Shown: positions 26,071-33,913 of the stretch, piece after piece
How the letters are laid out: the number at the start of each line of letters is the position of its first letter
Numbering within the stretch: position 1 is the first letter of the stretch
Assembly (NCBI GenBank): GCA_038123715.1
Contig: JAYPAN010000003.1
Location: 1-64,000, forward strand
Origin: JAYPAN01 sp038123715
GTDB lineage: Bacteria; Pseudomonadota; Alphaproteobacteria; RS24
Direction: 5' to 3'
Length of the DNA: 64,000 nt
Program-made: the position numbers and the translations under genes
Notes under the pieces: model-generated
Database searches by the model: none
What the model was told of the DNA's origin: nothing
Seen by the model: only the letters and a program-made list of their open reading frames with translations

Positions 26071-28341
26071 TTAGCGGCCATTGCCCGGCGGCACTGGCGC
26101 AAACACTCCGTCTGCGTCCGCTGCGGGCAATTGCGCGTCCTCCGCCATATTGTCAAAACCCGTATCGTCAAAAACCATGCCGCCAATAATGGCGGGGTCG
26201 GCGGCGGCGACAGCTTCGGTAAACGCATCCGACGCCATCAGCGTCGCGGCGCTGTGCAGCAAAATCTCGCGCGCCAGTTTTTCGCCCTGTGCATTGAGAC
26301 CAGCCTGGCGCAATGCCGTCAACATGGCGGCGACATCACCCGGCGCCATGTCCGCCACCGGTCGGGCGCCGAAATCAGCGACCAGTGCCAACACCAAATC
26401 ACCGACCCAGCCATTCTCGGCCAGTTTCATCAAGCGCGCCTGTTGCGGGGTTTGCTCGTCAAAGCCCAGCATCGCTGTCACAACCGGCGGCAAGGCGACG
26501 CCCTGCCCCTGCCAGACCGCCAGCTCATGCGCCAAATAGGCACGCAACGCCCCCTTGGTTGCCTGAAAAGCGCTGATATAGCTTTCCCAATCATTGACTG
26601 GCGCGGCACGCAAACCGGCTGCCGGAAAGGCCGAAACCATATCTTCACCCGCCGCATCCTGATTGACGATATCGGGATTGTTTTCGAGAGCGACAGAATT
26701 GGCATCCATATCGGGCGCATCAAAAACCGGCATCGCATCATCGGCAAACAGGGCAGCAAGCGGCTCACCTTCGCTCAGCGGTATATTACCGGTCGCCTCA
26801 TCCAATAGCCGCGTCATCAATTCCGGCATCGGCCAATCGGCAAATTCAGTCGCCGGTGCTTCAAGCAACAGCAAGGCGGGCAGCAATATCGGATCATCAT
26901 TGCGCGCCGGTGACAGGGCAAAACTGTCGGCAAAAACATCATCTGTCGCTGGCGCGTCCATTGCTGCCTGATTGGCCGACCCCGTGCTTTCATCAGCCCC
27001 GCTATTGGGGGCAGGCACGGCGCGATTGGCCGATAAATCAACCAGCTGGTCATTCAGCACGCGCACTTGTGTCGCCCACTTATTTTGCCGCGCCGCCTGT
27101 TTCAGCAAAACCGCCATTAACCGGCCTTGCGCGTCAACCGGTGCAGCATCAACCAGCCGCAGCGTCATCGCCATTCGCACAGCCTCCGGCAGAGCCGATT
27201 TCGGTTGCGGCAGGGGCAATTGCCGAAAAGTTTCCAAATCGGCCAATTGCCCGATTTGCGAAAAACTGTCAGCCGGTAAATGGCCGCGCTGCACAGAGAT
27301 TTGCGCCGCCGCCAATTGCAGGGCGGGCGGCATGGTATAATCATTGCCCAAGACCGGCCAGAAAGCCGGTGGCAGGCTGGCCGGATTGGTCGGCGGTGTC
27401 AGCTGGGCAAGGCGCAACAAAGCCACATCCAGCACATCAAGCTCGACCGGCAGGGGCGGCAATTGCGTGTCATCGCCTTCCAGCGGTGCTTGTGCCGCCA
27501 CCAAAAACGCCAAATCGCGGAAGAAACCGGCATCGGCCAGGGTTTTTTCATTCAAATCAAGCGCCAGCGCCGCCTTGTCATATTCGCCACCATTTAACTG
27601 GCAAAAAATAAGAAGTTTCAGAAAAAACAGCTTGGTGTCTCGCTGACCGACCATGCCTTTTTGCGGCGAGTCAAATGTGCAGGCCGCGTCTCTTTCATCG
27701 CGCGCCAAATAGGCCTGCGCCAATATACGCAGCGCATAGGCATCATTGGCGGCAGCGCCGGTCAAATTAGCCAAGTCAATCACATCGCGGGTTTCACCAA
27801 GCGTCAGTAACCGGTTGAGGCGCGCCGCCGTCCAGCTTGTGCCTTGCACCGAACCGGCCGGTGCGCTGGCCGCACCCCGCAGCAAAGTGGTTTCCATTTC
27901 GCGCAGGGCAGCCAGATGATGAGTTTCAGGCAGGCGTGACAGCAAATCGCTGACATAGGCCAGCCGCGCGCCCGCCCAGACCGAGCGTCCAAACCCGTCC
28001 TCAAGCCCGATTGGCGCATCTTCCAACGCACCCAATTGGCCGATTTGCACAATATCGGTCTGTGTGCCGGGAACCGAAGCAACAGCGCGCACGGCGCGTT
28101 TCATCTGGCGGGCGGCAGCATTGGGCGCCAGCTTGGCTGTGCGGCTGTTGCGCGCGCCAGCACCGGCGGTTAAATCGGCTTGCGCTGCCGGAGGAATAAT
28201 CGAAAGCGGCGCGCGCATGGCGCGCATGTCTTGTGCATTTGCCTGCGCGTTTATCAAGTCTGCGCCCACGGCCAGCGCCAGACAAAAACAGACAAGGGCT
28301 GTTATCTTGTCGCGCAAGGCGCTATTGCGCGAACCGGTCAT
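26071..28341 (-). CDS. Large secreted protein of unknown function, repeat-rich helical
   Basis: I do not recognise a named family. The 756-residue product begins with a hydrophobic signal-like segment (ITALVCFCLALAVGADLINAQANA). The first half is alanine/leucine-rich and looks helical, with segments reminiscent of TPR or Sel1-like units (NDAYALRILAQAYLARDERDAA, KLFFLKLLIFCQLNGGEYDKAALALDL). The middle has a low-complexity acidic stretch. Its place next to xerD-accA and divergent from aroK suggests a conserved alphaproteobacterial envelope protein. It overlaps by 20 bases the small membrane-protein gene upstream, so the two are probably translated together. No enzyme motif was found. Confidence 0.75.
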   Translation of the reverse strand: MTGSRNSALRDKITALVCFCLALAVGADLINAQANAQDMRAMRAPLSIIPPAAQADLTAGAGARNSRTAKLAPNAAARQMKRAVRAVASVPGTQTDIVQIGQLGALEDAPIGLEDGFGRSVWAGARLAYVSDLLSRLPETHHLAALREMETTLLRGAASAPAGSVQGTSWTAARLNRLLTLGETRDVIDLANLTGAAANDAYALRILAQAYLARDERDAACTFDSPQKGMVGQRDTKLFFLKLLIFCQLNGGEYDKAALALDLNEKTLADAGFFRDLAFLVAAQAPLEGDDTQLPPLPVELDVLDVALLRLAQLTPPTNPASLPPAFWPVLGNDYTMPPALQLAAAQISVQRGHLPADSFSQIGQLADLETFRQLPLPQPKSALPEAVRMAMTLRLVDAAPVDAQGRLMAVLLKQAARQNKWATQVRVLNDQLVDLSANRAVPAPNSGADESTGSANQAAMDAPATDDVFADSFALSPARNDDPILLPALLLLEAPATEFADWPMPELMTRLLDEATGNIPLSEGEPLAALFADDAMPVFDAPDMDANSVALENNPDIVNQDAAGEDMVSAFPAAGLRAAPVNDWESYISAFQATKGALRAYLAHELAVWQGQGVALPPVVTAMLGFDEQTPQQARLMKLAENGWVGDLVLALVADFGARPVADMAPGDVAAMLTALRQAGLNAQGEKLAREILLHSAATLMASDAFTEAVAAADPAIIGGMVFDDTGFDNMAEDAQLPAADADGVFAPVPPGNGR

Positions 28342-28459
28342 TGTCCAGAACCTCAACCGCAGTTTCACGCGGCGGCTCTATGGCCTGCGCCAGATAAATT
28401 ATGCCACCAGCCAAAAGCACCAATGCCACTGTCAGTATAACTGGCCATTTCGCATCCAT
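28322..28459 (-). CDS. Small single-pass membrane protein (45 residues)
   Basis: A short open frame encodes one membrane helix (VILTVALVLLAGGIIYLA) and a short polar tail ending EVLDNDRFAQ. A strong Shine-Dalgarno AGGAG lies about nine bases before ATG 28459. The stop lies inside the start of the 756-residue secreted protein gene (20-base overlap). The layout of helix plus a C-terminal V-x(4)-DRF motif recalls small membrane proteins found near aroK in other Alphaproteobacteria; this is from memory and unverified. Function unknown. Confidence 0.7.
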   Translation of the reverse strand: MDAKWPVILTVALVLLAGGIIYLAQAIEPPRETAVEVLDNDRFAQ

Positions 28460-28667
28460 TATCGCGACTCCTGCTCTCAGCCTTCTTTGATAAGCCCGCA
28501 TTATGGCGATATCTGGGCAAGTCCGGCTATTGGCGGATTATAGGCCTATTTGCGGCTTTGGCGAGACCAAGCGCAGGAAATTGTCCAAAAAATCATCAAT
28601 TTGTTGTAATTTGCGGTAAGCAGCCATGATTGGCACAGACAGGCCGTAACAGTAAAGCGAGGCAGAG

Positions 28668-29252
28668 ATGACGGGGGAAGCGGAAACACCATTGCCGGAA
28701 GCGGCAAGCGCCCATCATGCGCCCGCCAGACCGCTTGTTCTGCTCGGCATGATGGGGGCGGGTAAATCCTCGCTTGGCGGGCGGCTGGCCAAAGTGTTGA
28801 AACTGCCTTTTCACGATGCCGATGCCGAAGTCGAAAAAGCCGCCGGCATGCCAATTGCCGATATTTTCGCCAATCATGGCGAAGCCGCTTTCCGCGATGG
28901 CGAACGCCGGGTGATTAAAAGGCTGGTCGCGCGCGGGCCGCAAGTGTTGGCACTTGGCGGCGGCGCATTCATGGACGCGCAAACCCGCGAACTGCTGGCC
29001 GAAAGCGCGATTACCATTTGGCTGGATGTGCCGATTGACGAGCTGGAAAGGCGGGTCAAACGCAAACCCGGCAAGCGGCCATTGCTGGCCGGTGTGGATA
29101 TTAGGCAAAAACTTGAGACATTGATGCAAGAGCGCGCGCCGGTTTATGCCGACGCCGATATCCGGATTGCGCTGTCCGACCGCGCCCATGATGCGGCAGT
29201 GAGGCAGATAATTGAGGCGGTTCAGCAATTTGACCAAACGCGCGAGGCATGA
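28668..29252 (+). CDS. aroK: Shikimate kinase
   Basis: AroK phosphorylates shikimate using ATP in the aromatic amino-acid pathway. The 194-residue protein has Walker A GMMGAGKSS, the shikimate-binding DADAEVEKAAGM, the LGGGAFMD motif and the lid segment KRPLLAG. There is a short non-conserved N-terminal extension before the fold. GAGG lies upstream of ATG 28668. It is followed by aroB 61 bases later on the same strand. Confidence 0.95.
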   Translation: MTGEAETPLPEAASAHHAPARPLVLLGMMGAGKSSLGGRLAKVLKLPFHDADAEVEKAAGMPIADIFANHGEAAFRDGERRVIKRLVARGPQVLALGGGAFMDAQTRELLAESAITIWLDVPIDELERRVKRKPGKRPLLAGVDIRQKLETLMQERAPVYADADIRIALSDRAHDAAVRQIIEAVQQFDQTREA

Positions 29253-29313
29253 AAGCGATGGCTGGACAAAACCGCCCGCTTTGCGTAAGGCTGACAGGTG
29301 AGAAAGCAGAAAG

Positions 29314-30447
29314 ATGAGTTCGCATTCACCTGTTCGACAAACCGTGCCTGTTCAACTAGGCAATCGCAGCTATGATATTGTCATTGGCAGCGGTCTGCTT
29401 GGCGATGCCGCAAAGCTGATAGCGCCGCTTTTGAACCGGCCAAAACTGGCGATTATCACCGACCGCGCCGTCGCAGCCGCGCATTTGCCCGCTTTGCAAA
29501 AAGCCTTGGCCGATGCCCAAATAGAATCCGACACAATGATATTGCCGGAAGGCGAGCCGACCAAATCATTCGGCGATCTTGAGCGCGTCTGCGACTGGCT
29601 GCTCGACAAAAAAATCGAACGCAATGACTGTATTGTCGCTTTTGGCGGCGGTGTGATTGGCGATTTGACCGGCTTTGCGGCAGCGATTTTGCGCCGCGGC
29701 ACACGCTTTATCCAAATGCCGACAAGTTTGCTGGCACAAGTTGACAGCTCAATTGGCGGCAAAACTGCGATAAATGTCGCACAGGGCAAAAATCTGATTG
29801 GCGCGTTTCACCAGCCCAATTTGGTGCTGGCCGATACCGATGTGCTGGCCAGCCTGCCACCGCGCCAATTGGCGGCGGGTTATGCCGAAATCGTCAAATA
29901 TGGCGCGCTTGGCTATGCCGATTTTTTTGCTTGGCTGGAAAAAAATGGCGCGTCTGTGCTGGCGCTGGAACCGGCGGCGATAACCCATGCCATTGCCCAA
30001 AGCTGTCATGCCAAAGCCGATATTGTAGCGCGCGATGAACGCGAAACCGGAGAGCGCGCTTTGCTCAATCTCGGCCATACTTTCGGCCATGCCTTCGAAG
30101 CTCTGTGCGGCTATGGCGGCAGGCTGTTGCATGGCGAAGCCGTGGCGCTTGGCATGGTGATGGCGTTTGACTTTTCCGTTGCGCGCGGCCATTGCGCCGA
30201 AGCAGACAGTGTCAGATTGCGCCAAGTGCTTGCCGCTGCCGGTCTGCCGGTCTGGATGCGCGACATTGCGCCGGACGGTTTTGCTGTGACAAAGCTGGTG
30301 GAAGCCATGCAGCAGGACAAGAAAGTCGAGGCCGGTCAAATGCGGTTTATACTGGCGCGCGCCTTGGGCGACAGTTTTATTGCCAATGATGTCAATGTGC
30401 CGGATTTATCGGCCTTTTTGCTGGCCAATGGAGCCATTGAGCCATGA
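29314..30447 (+). CDS. aroB: 3-dehydroquinate synthase
   Basis: AroB converts DAHP to 3-dehydroquinate, the second step of the shikimate pathway, with NAD and a divalent metal. The 377-residue protein has FGGGVIGDLTGFAAA, the segment MPTSLLAQVDSSIGGKTA, the motif PRQLAAGYAEIVKYG and the metal-binding NLGHTFGHAFE. The last four bases overlap the next gene (ATGA), which indicates translational coupling with the CBS-domain protein. Confidence 0.96.
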   Translation: MSSHSPVRQTVPVQLGNRSYDIVIGSGLLGDAAKLIAPLLNRPKLAIITDRAVAAAHLPALQKALADAQIESDTMILPEGEPTKSFGDLERVCDWLLDKKIERNDCIVAFGGGVIGDLTGFAAAILRRGTRFIQMPTSLLAQVDSSIGGKTAINVAQGKNLIGAFHQPNLVLADTDVLASLPPRQLAAGYAEIVKYGALGYADFFAWLEKNGASVLALEPAAITHAIAQSCHAKADIVARDERETGERALLNLGHTFGHAFEALCGYGGRLLHGEAVALGMVMAFDFSVARGHCAEADSVRLRQVLAAAGLPVWMRDIAPDGFAVTKLVEAMQQDKKVEAGQMRFILARALGDSFIANDVNVPDLSAFLLANGAIEP

Positions 30448-31763
30448 TTCTGTTTGGCTATGAGATAAGCGCCGGTCAGTTGTGGACCGCCGGTTTTATA
30501 TTGGTGCTGTTGGTGTTTTCGGCTTTTTTATCCGGCTCGGAAACCGCGCTGACCGCCACCAGCAAAGCGCGCATGTTGCGCCTTGAGCGCGAAGGCAATC
30601 GGCGCGCCAAATGGGTTATTTTTCTGCTTGAACAGAAAGAACGGCTGTTGAGCGCGGTATTGCTGAGCAATAATCTGGTCAATATCTTGGCCTCGGCGCT
30701 GGCCACTTCAGTGTTTCTCGAAGTGCTGGGCGAAAGCGGCGTGGTTTATGCGACGCTAGTCATGACCGTGCTGGTCGTCACCTTTGCCGAAGTTCTGCCA
30801 AAGACTTACGCCATTCTCATCCCCGATTTGACCGCTTTGCGCGCCGCGCCGATTTTGCGGATATTGGTCGTTTTGCTGGCGCCGTTTTCGCGCCTATTGG
30901 GCTTTATCTCGCGCAGCGTCTTGCTGCTGGCCGGGTTCAAATCGGCGCAGGCCGGGTCACTGCTTCCCGCGCATGAGGAAATTCGCGGCACGATTGACCT
31001 GCATTTGCAGGAAGGCGGCGTGGATAAAAATGACAGCGATATGCTGGGCGGCATTCTCGACCTTGATGACACGCATCTCGAAGAAATTATGATTCACCGC
31101 AAATCCATCATGATGATTGATGCCGATTTGCCGAGCGAGGAAATTGTGCGGCAAATGCTCGACAGCCCCTATACGCGCGTGCCGCTTTGGCGCAATGAGC
31201 CGGAAAACATTGTCGGCGTGCTACATGCCAAGGATTTGCTGCGCGCCTTGGCCAATAGTCCGGTCGGCCCCGGCGGCATTGACATTCCGGCTCTGGCAAG
31301 CCCGCCCTGGTTTGTGCCGGAAACCACATTGCTGGGCGAACAGCTCAATGCGTTTCGCAGCCGCAAGGCGCATTTTGCGCTGGTGGTGGATGAATATGGC
31401 ATGTTGATGGGGCTGGTCACAATGGAAGACATTCTTGAAGAAATTGTCGGCCATATTGATGATGAACATGACCGCCCGGCCAGCGAACTCAGCCAACGCG
31501 GCGATGGCACGCTGGAAGTGGCCGGCTCTCTCTCCATACGCGATTTGAACCGCGAAATGGGTTGGTCTTTGCCGGATGAGGAAGCCAATACAGTCGCCGG
31601 TCTGGTGATTCACGAAGCCCGCGCCATTCCCGAAATCGGCCAAGTATTTGAGTTTCACGGGCTGCGCTTCCGCATTATCAGCCGCCAGCGCAACCAGATA
31701 TTGCAAGTGCGTATCAGCCCTTTGCAACCGCCGGTCAGCGCCAAACCGGCTGCCGCCTCATAA
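30444..31763 (+). CDS. CNNM/CorC-type (DUF21-CBS-CorC_HlyC) membrane protein
   Basis: A 439-residue inner-membrane protein. An N-terminal DUF21 domain with several membrane helices (ILVLLVFSAFLSGSETAL, then the helices to about residue 150) precedes a CBS pair (about 200-320) and a C-terminal CorC_HlyC domain. Members are linked to magnesium or cobalt efflux or resistance; older haemolysin-like names are not supported. It is translationally coupled to aroB. It is convergent with bolA, and a GCCGCC/GGCGGC hairpin (31752-31774) spans the stop. Confidence 0.9.
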   Translation: MILFGYEISAGQLWTAGFILVLLVFSAFLSGSETALTATSKARMLRLEREGNRRAKWVIFLLEQKERLLSAVLLSNNLVNILASALATSVFLEVLGESGVVYATLVMTVLVVTFAEVLPKTYAILIPDLTALRAAPILRILVVLLAPFSRLLGFISRSVLLLAGFKSAQAGSLLPAHEEIRGTIDLHLQEGGVDKNDSDMLGGILDLDDTHLEEIMIHRKSIMMIDADLPSEEIVRQMLDSPYTRVPLWRNEPENIVGVLHAKDLLRALANSPVGPGGIDIPALASPPWFVPETTLLGEQLNAFRSRKAHFALVVDEYGMLMGLVTMEDILEEIVGHIDDEHDRPASELSQRGDGTLEVAGSLSIRDLNREMGWSLPDEEANTVAGLVIHEARAIPEIGQVFEFHGLRFRIISRQRNQILQVRISPLQPPVSAKPAAAS

Positions 31764-31777
31764 GACAGGGCGGCGCG

Positions 31778-32047
31778 CTATTCTGCTTCATCAGGCGACA
31801 AGCACCGCATGGCAAGCGCATGAACCGGGCCGGCCAATTCCTCGGCCAGACACTCCAGCACCAGCCTTTGACGGTCAATCCGGCTTAAACCGGCAAAGGC
31901 GGCGGCGGTGATTTTCACGCGGAAATGTGTCTCGCCACCCGGCCTTGCGCCGGCATGGCCTTCGTGCAAATGCGATTCATCAATAATTTCGATATTTTGC
32001 GGGCTTAACTGTCGCTTGAGTTTTTCCCTGATAATCTCGCCAATCAA
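31778..32047 (-). CDS. bolA: BolA-family protein
   Basis: BolA proteins work with monothiol glutaredoxins in iron-sulfur handling. The sequence shows the family core DESHLHEGHAGARPGGETHFRVKI and LSRIDRQRLVLECLAEELAGPVHALAMRCLSP. I place the start at a TTG (32047) because GGAGA lies seven bases upstream and the resulting 89 residues match the usual size. Longer in-frame starts would give a 60-residue unrelated N-terminus and overlap the divergent J-domain gene. Confidence 0.88.
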   Translation of the reverse strand: MIGEIIREKLKRQLSPQNIEIIDESHLHEGHAGARPGGETHFRVKITAAAFAGLSRIDRQRLVLECLAEELAGPVHALAMRCLSPDEAE

Positions 32048-32168
32048 GCCGCATCTCCGATTTGGGTTTGCCTTGTTATGACATATATGTTTGCCCATGA
32101 ACAGACGCGACAGCATGGCAGGTTTTGGTATAATTCGTCGATATGAAGAGAACGGCTTTAAGGCAAGA

Positions 32169-32762
32169 ATGAATTTGAACTCGAAATATTTCGACATGAT
32201 ACGCATGTCACGACGGCGCGAACCGATAGCCGAAGCCAATCGCCGCGTCTGCGACTGGCCCGATTGCGACGAGACCGCCGCCTATCCGGCTCCGGCCGGC
32301 CCGCGCCAATCGCAGCAGCGCCAATTTTGTTTCGAGCATGTGCGTCAATACAATCAAAGCTATGATTTTTTTGAAGGCTTGTCAGACGAAGATATCGAAG
32401 CCTATCGCCGCGGCGCTACAACCGGCCACAGGCCAACTTGGTCAATGGGTGCGCGCCGGGCAATCCCCGATGCCGGTGGCTGGCGCATATCCGACCCGCT
32501 TGAAATTATGGGTCATGCCGGGCCGGTGGCAGGTGAGTTGCGCCGCCGCGCCGATGGCACGCATGTCACATCCGGCCAGCGCCGCGCCCTGCAAGTGCTT
32601 GACCTTGAGGACACGGCAAGCGCCAAAGATGTCAAGCAACGCTTCAAGCAGCTTGTCAAAAAATATCACCCCGATACAAATGGCGGTGACCGCCGCCATG
32701 AAGCACGCTTGCAGAAAGTCATCAAGGCGCATGATTTTTTGAAAGCTTCGGGCTTTTGTTAA
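32169..32762 (+). CDS. J-domain (DnaJ-like) protein with N-terminal cysteine motif
   Basis: A 197-residue cytoplasmic co-chaperone-like protein. The N-terminus has paired cysteines that could bind metal (VCDWPDCDETAAYPAP followed by QFCFEHVRQYNQSYDFF), and the C-terminus has a J domain with the HPD motif in KKYHPDTNGGDRRHE. The family is typical of Alphaproteobacteria and commonly sits between bolA and cobS, as here. ATG 32169 is preferred over upstream in-frame ATGs because conserved sequence begins there. Confidence 0.88.
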   Translation: MNLNSKYFDMIRMSRRREPIAEANRRVCDWPDCDETAAYPAPAGPRQSQQRQFCFEHVRQYNQSYDFFEGLSDEDIEAYRRGATTGHRPTWSMGARRAIPDAGGWRISDPLEIMGHAGPVAGELRRRADGTHVTSGQRRALQVLDLEDTASAKDVKQRFKQLVKKYHPDTNGGDRRHEARLQKVIKAHDFLKASGFC

Positions 32763-32841
32763 CTGGTATTGGACGGCACGGTCTGGTAACAATTTTCGCT
32801 TTCGGGGTTGGACAAACCCTTAATCTCAGGGAGAACTGACA

Positions 32842-33855
32842 ATGAGTAAAACGGCGCAGGCACAAGAAAACGGGCAAAATAGCGGCCCGATGCCGGATAT
32901 GCCCGATAGCACGATTTCGGCGCGCGAAATGTTTGGCGTCGATATTGACATGCAGGTTCCGGCGTTTTCCCAGCCCAATCAATATGTGCCGGATTTTGAC
33001 GCGGATTATCTGTTCGACAAAAACACAACTATGGCGCTGCTGGCCGGTTTTGCCCATAACCGGCGTGTCATGGTGCAGGGCTATCACGGCACTGGCAAAT
33101 CCACCCATATTGAGCAAGTGGCTGCACGGCTGAATTGGCCTTGTGTGCGCGTCAATCTCGACAGCCATGTCAGCCGTATCGACCTTGTCGGCAAGGACGC
33201 CATTGTGCTGAAAGACGGCAAGCAAGTGACCGAGTTTCAGGAAGGGATTCTGCCTTGGGCGCTGCAAAACCCCGTCGCCCTTGTATTTGACGAATATGAC
33301 GCCGGACGCCCCGATGTCATGTTTGTGATTCAGCGCGTGCTGGAAGTGGCGGGTAAGCTGACCCTGCTTGACCAGAATAAAGTCATCCGCCCGCATTCCT
33401 GTTTCCGCCTGTTTGCCACCACCAACACAATCGGGCTGGGTGACACATCGGGTCTGTATCACGGCACGCAACAAATTAACCAAGGCCAGATGGACAGATG
33501 GAACATTGTCACCACGCTGAATTATTTGCCGCATGAGCGCGAGACCGATATCGTCCACGCCAAGGCGGTCGGTTATGAAGGCAGCGAGGGGCGCGAGAAA
33601 ATATCGGCTATGGTGCGGGTGGCCGATTTGACGCGCTCGGCTTTCATCAATGGCGATATTTCGACCGTGATGAGTCCGCGCACAGTTTTGACATGGGCGG
33701 AGAATGCCGAGATTTTCGGCGATTTGGGCTTCGCTTTTCAGGTCACATTCCTGAATAAATGCGATGAGCTGGAACGCGCCACAGTGGCCGAATTTTACCA
33801 GCGTTGCTTTGGCGAGGACTTACCGGCTGAAAGCATCAGCGTGCTAGCAGGATAG
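32842..33855 (+). CDS. cobS: Aerobic cobaltochelatase subunit CobS (AAA+ ATPase)
   Basis: CobS with CobT and CobN inserts cobalt into hydrogenobyrinate diamide in aerobic B12 synthesis. The 337-residue MoxR-class AAA+ protein has Walker A GYHGTGKSTH, Walker B ALVFDEYDAG and the sensor segment RLFATTNTIGLGD. The N-terminus DSTISAREMFGVDID is typical of CobS. An AGGGAG ribosome site lies before ATG 32842. cobT follows after 58 bases. No cobN is present in this window. Confidence 0.95.
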   Translation: MSKTAQAQENGQNSGPMPDMPDSTISAREMFGVDIDMQVPAFSQPNQYVPDFDADYLFDKNTTMALLAGFAHNRRVMVQGYHGTGKSTHIEQVAARLNWPCVRVNLDSHVSRIDLVGKDAIVLKDGKQVTEFQEGILPWALQNPVALVFDEYDAGRPDVMFVIQRVLEVAGKLTLLDQNKVIRPHSCFRLFATTNTIGLGDTSGLYHGTQQINQGQMDRWNIVTTLNYLPHERETDIVHAKAVGYEGSEGREKISAMVRVADLTRSAFINGDISTVMSPRTVLTWAENAEIFGDLGFAFQVTFLNKCDELERATVAEFYQRCFGEDLPAESISVLAG

Positions 33856-33864
33856 CTTTACTTG

Positions 33865-33882
33865 CGCCCGACCGGTCGGGCG
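33865..33882. promoter_or_regulatory. 18-bp perfect palindrome between cobS and cobT
   Basis: CGCCCGACCGGTCGGGCG is a perfect inverted repeat in the 58-base cobS-cobT gap, 10 bases after the cobS stop. In RNA it would form a 7-bp GC-rich stem with a 4-base loop. No T run follows, so it is not a standard terminator. It may be a protein-binding site or an mRNA stabilising hairpin. Confidence 0.6.
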
Positions 33883-33913
33883 ACCCAATGGATGATAGCG
33901 GCGATAGGAAAAA

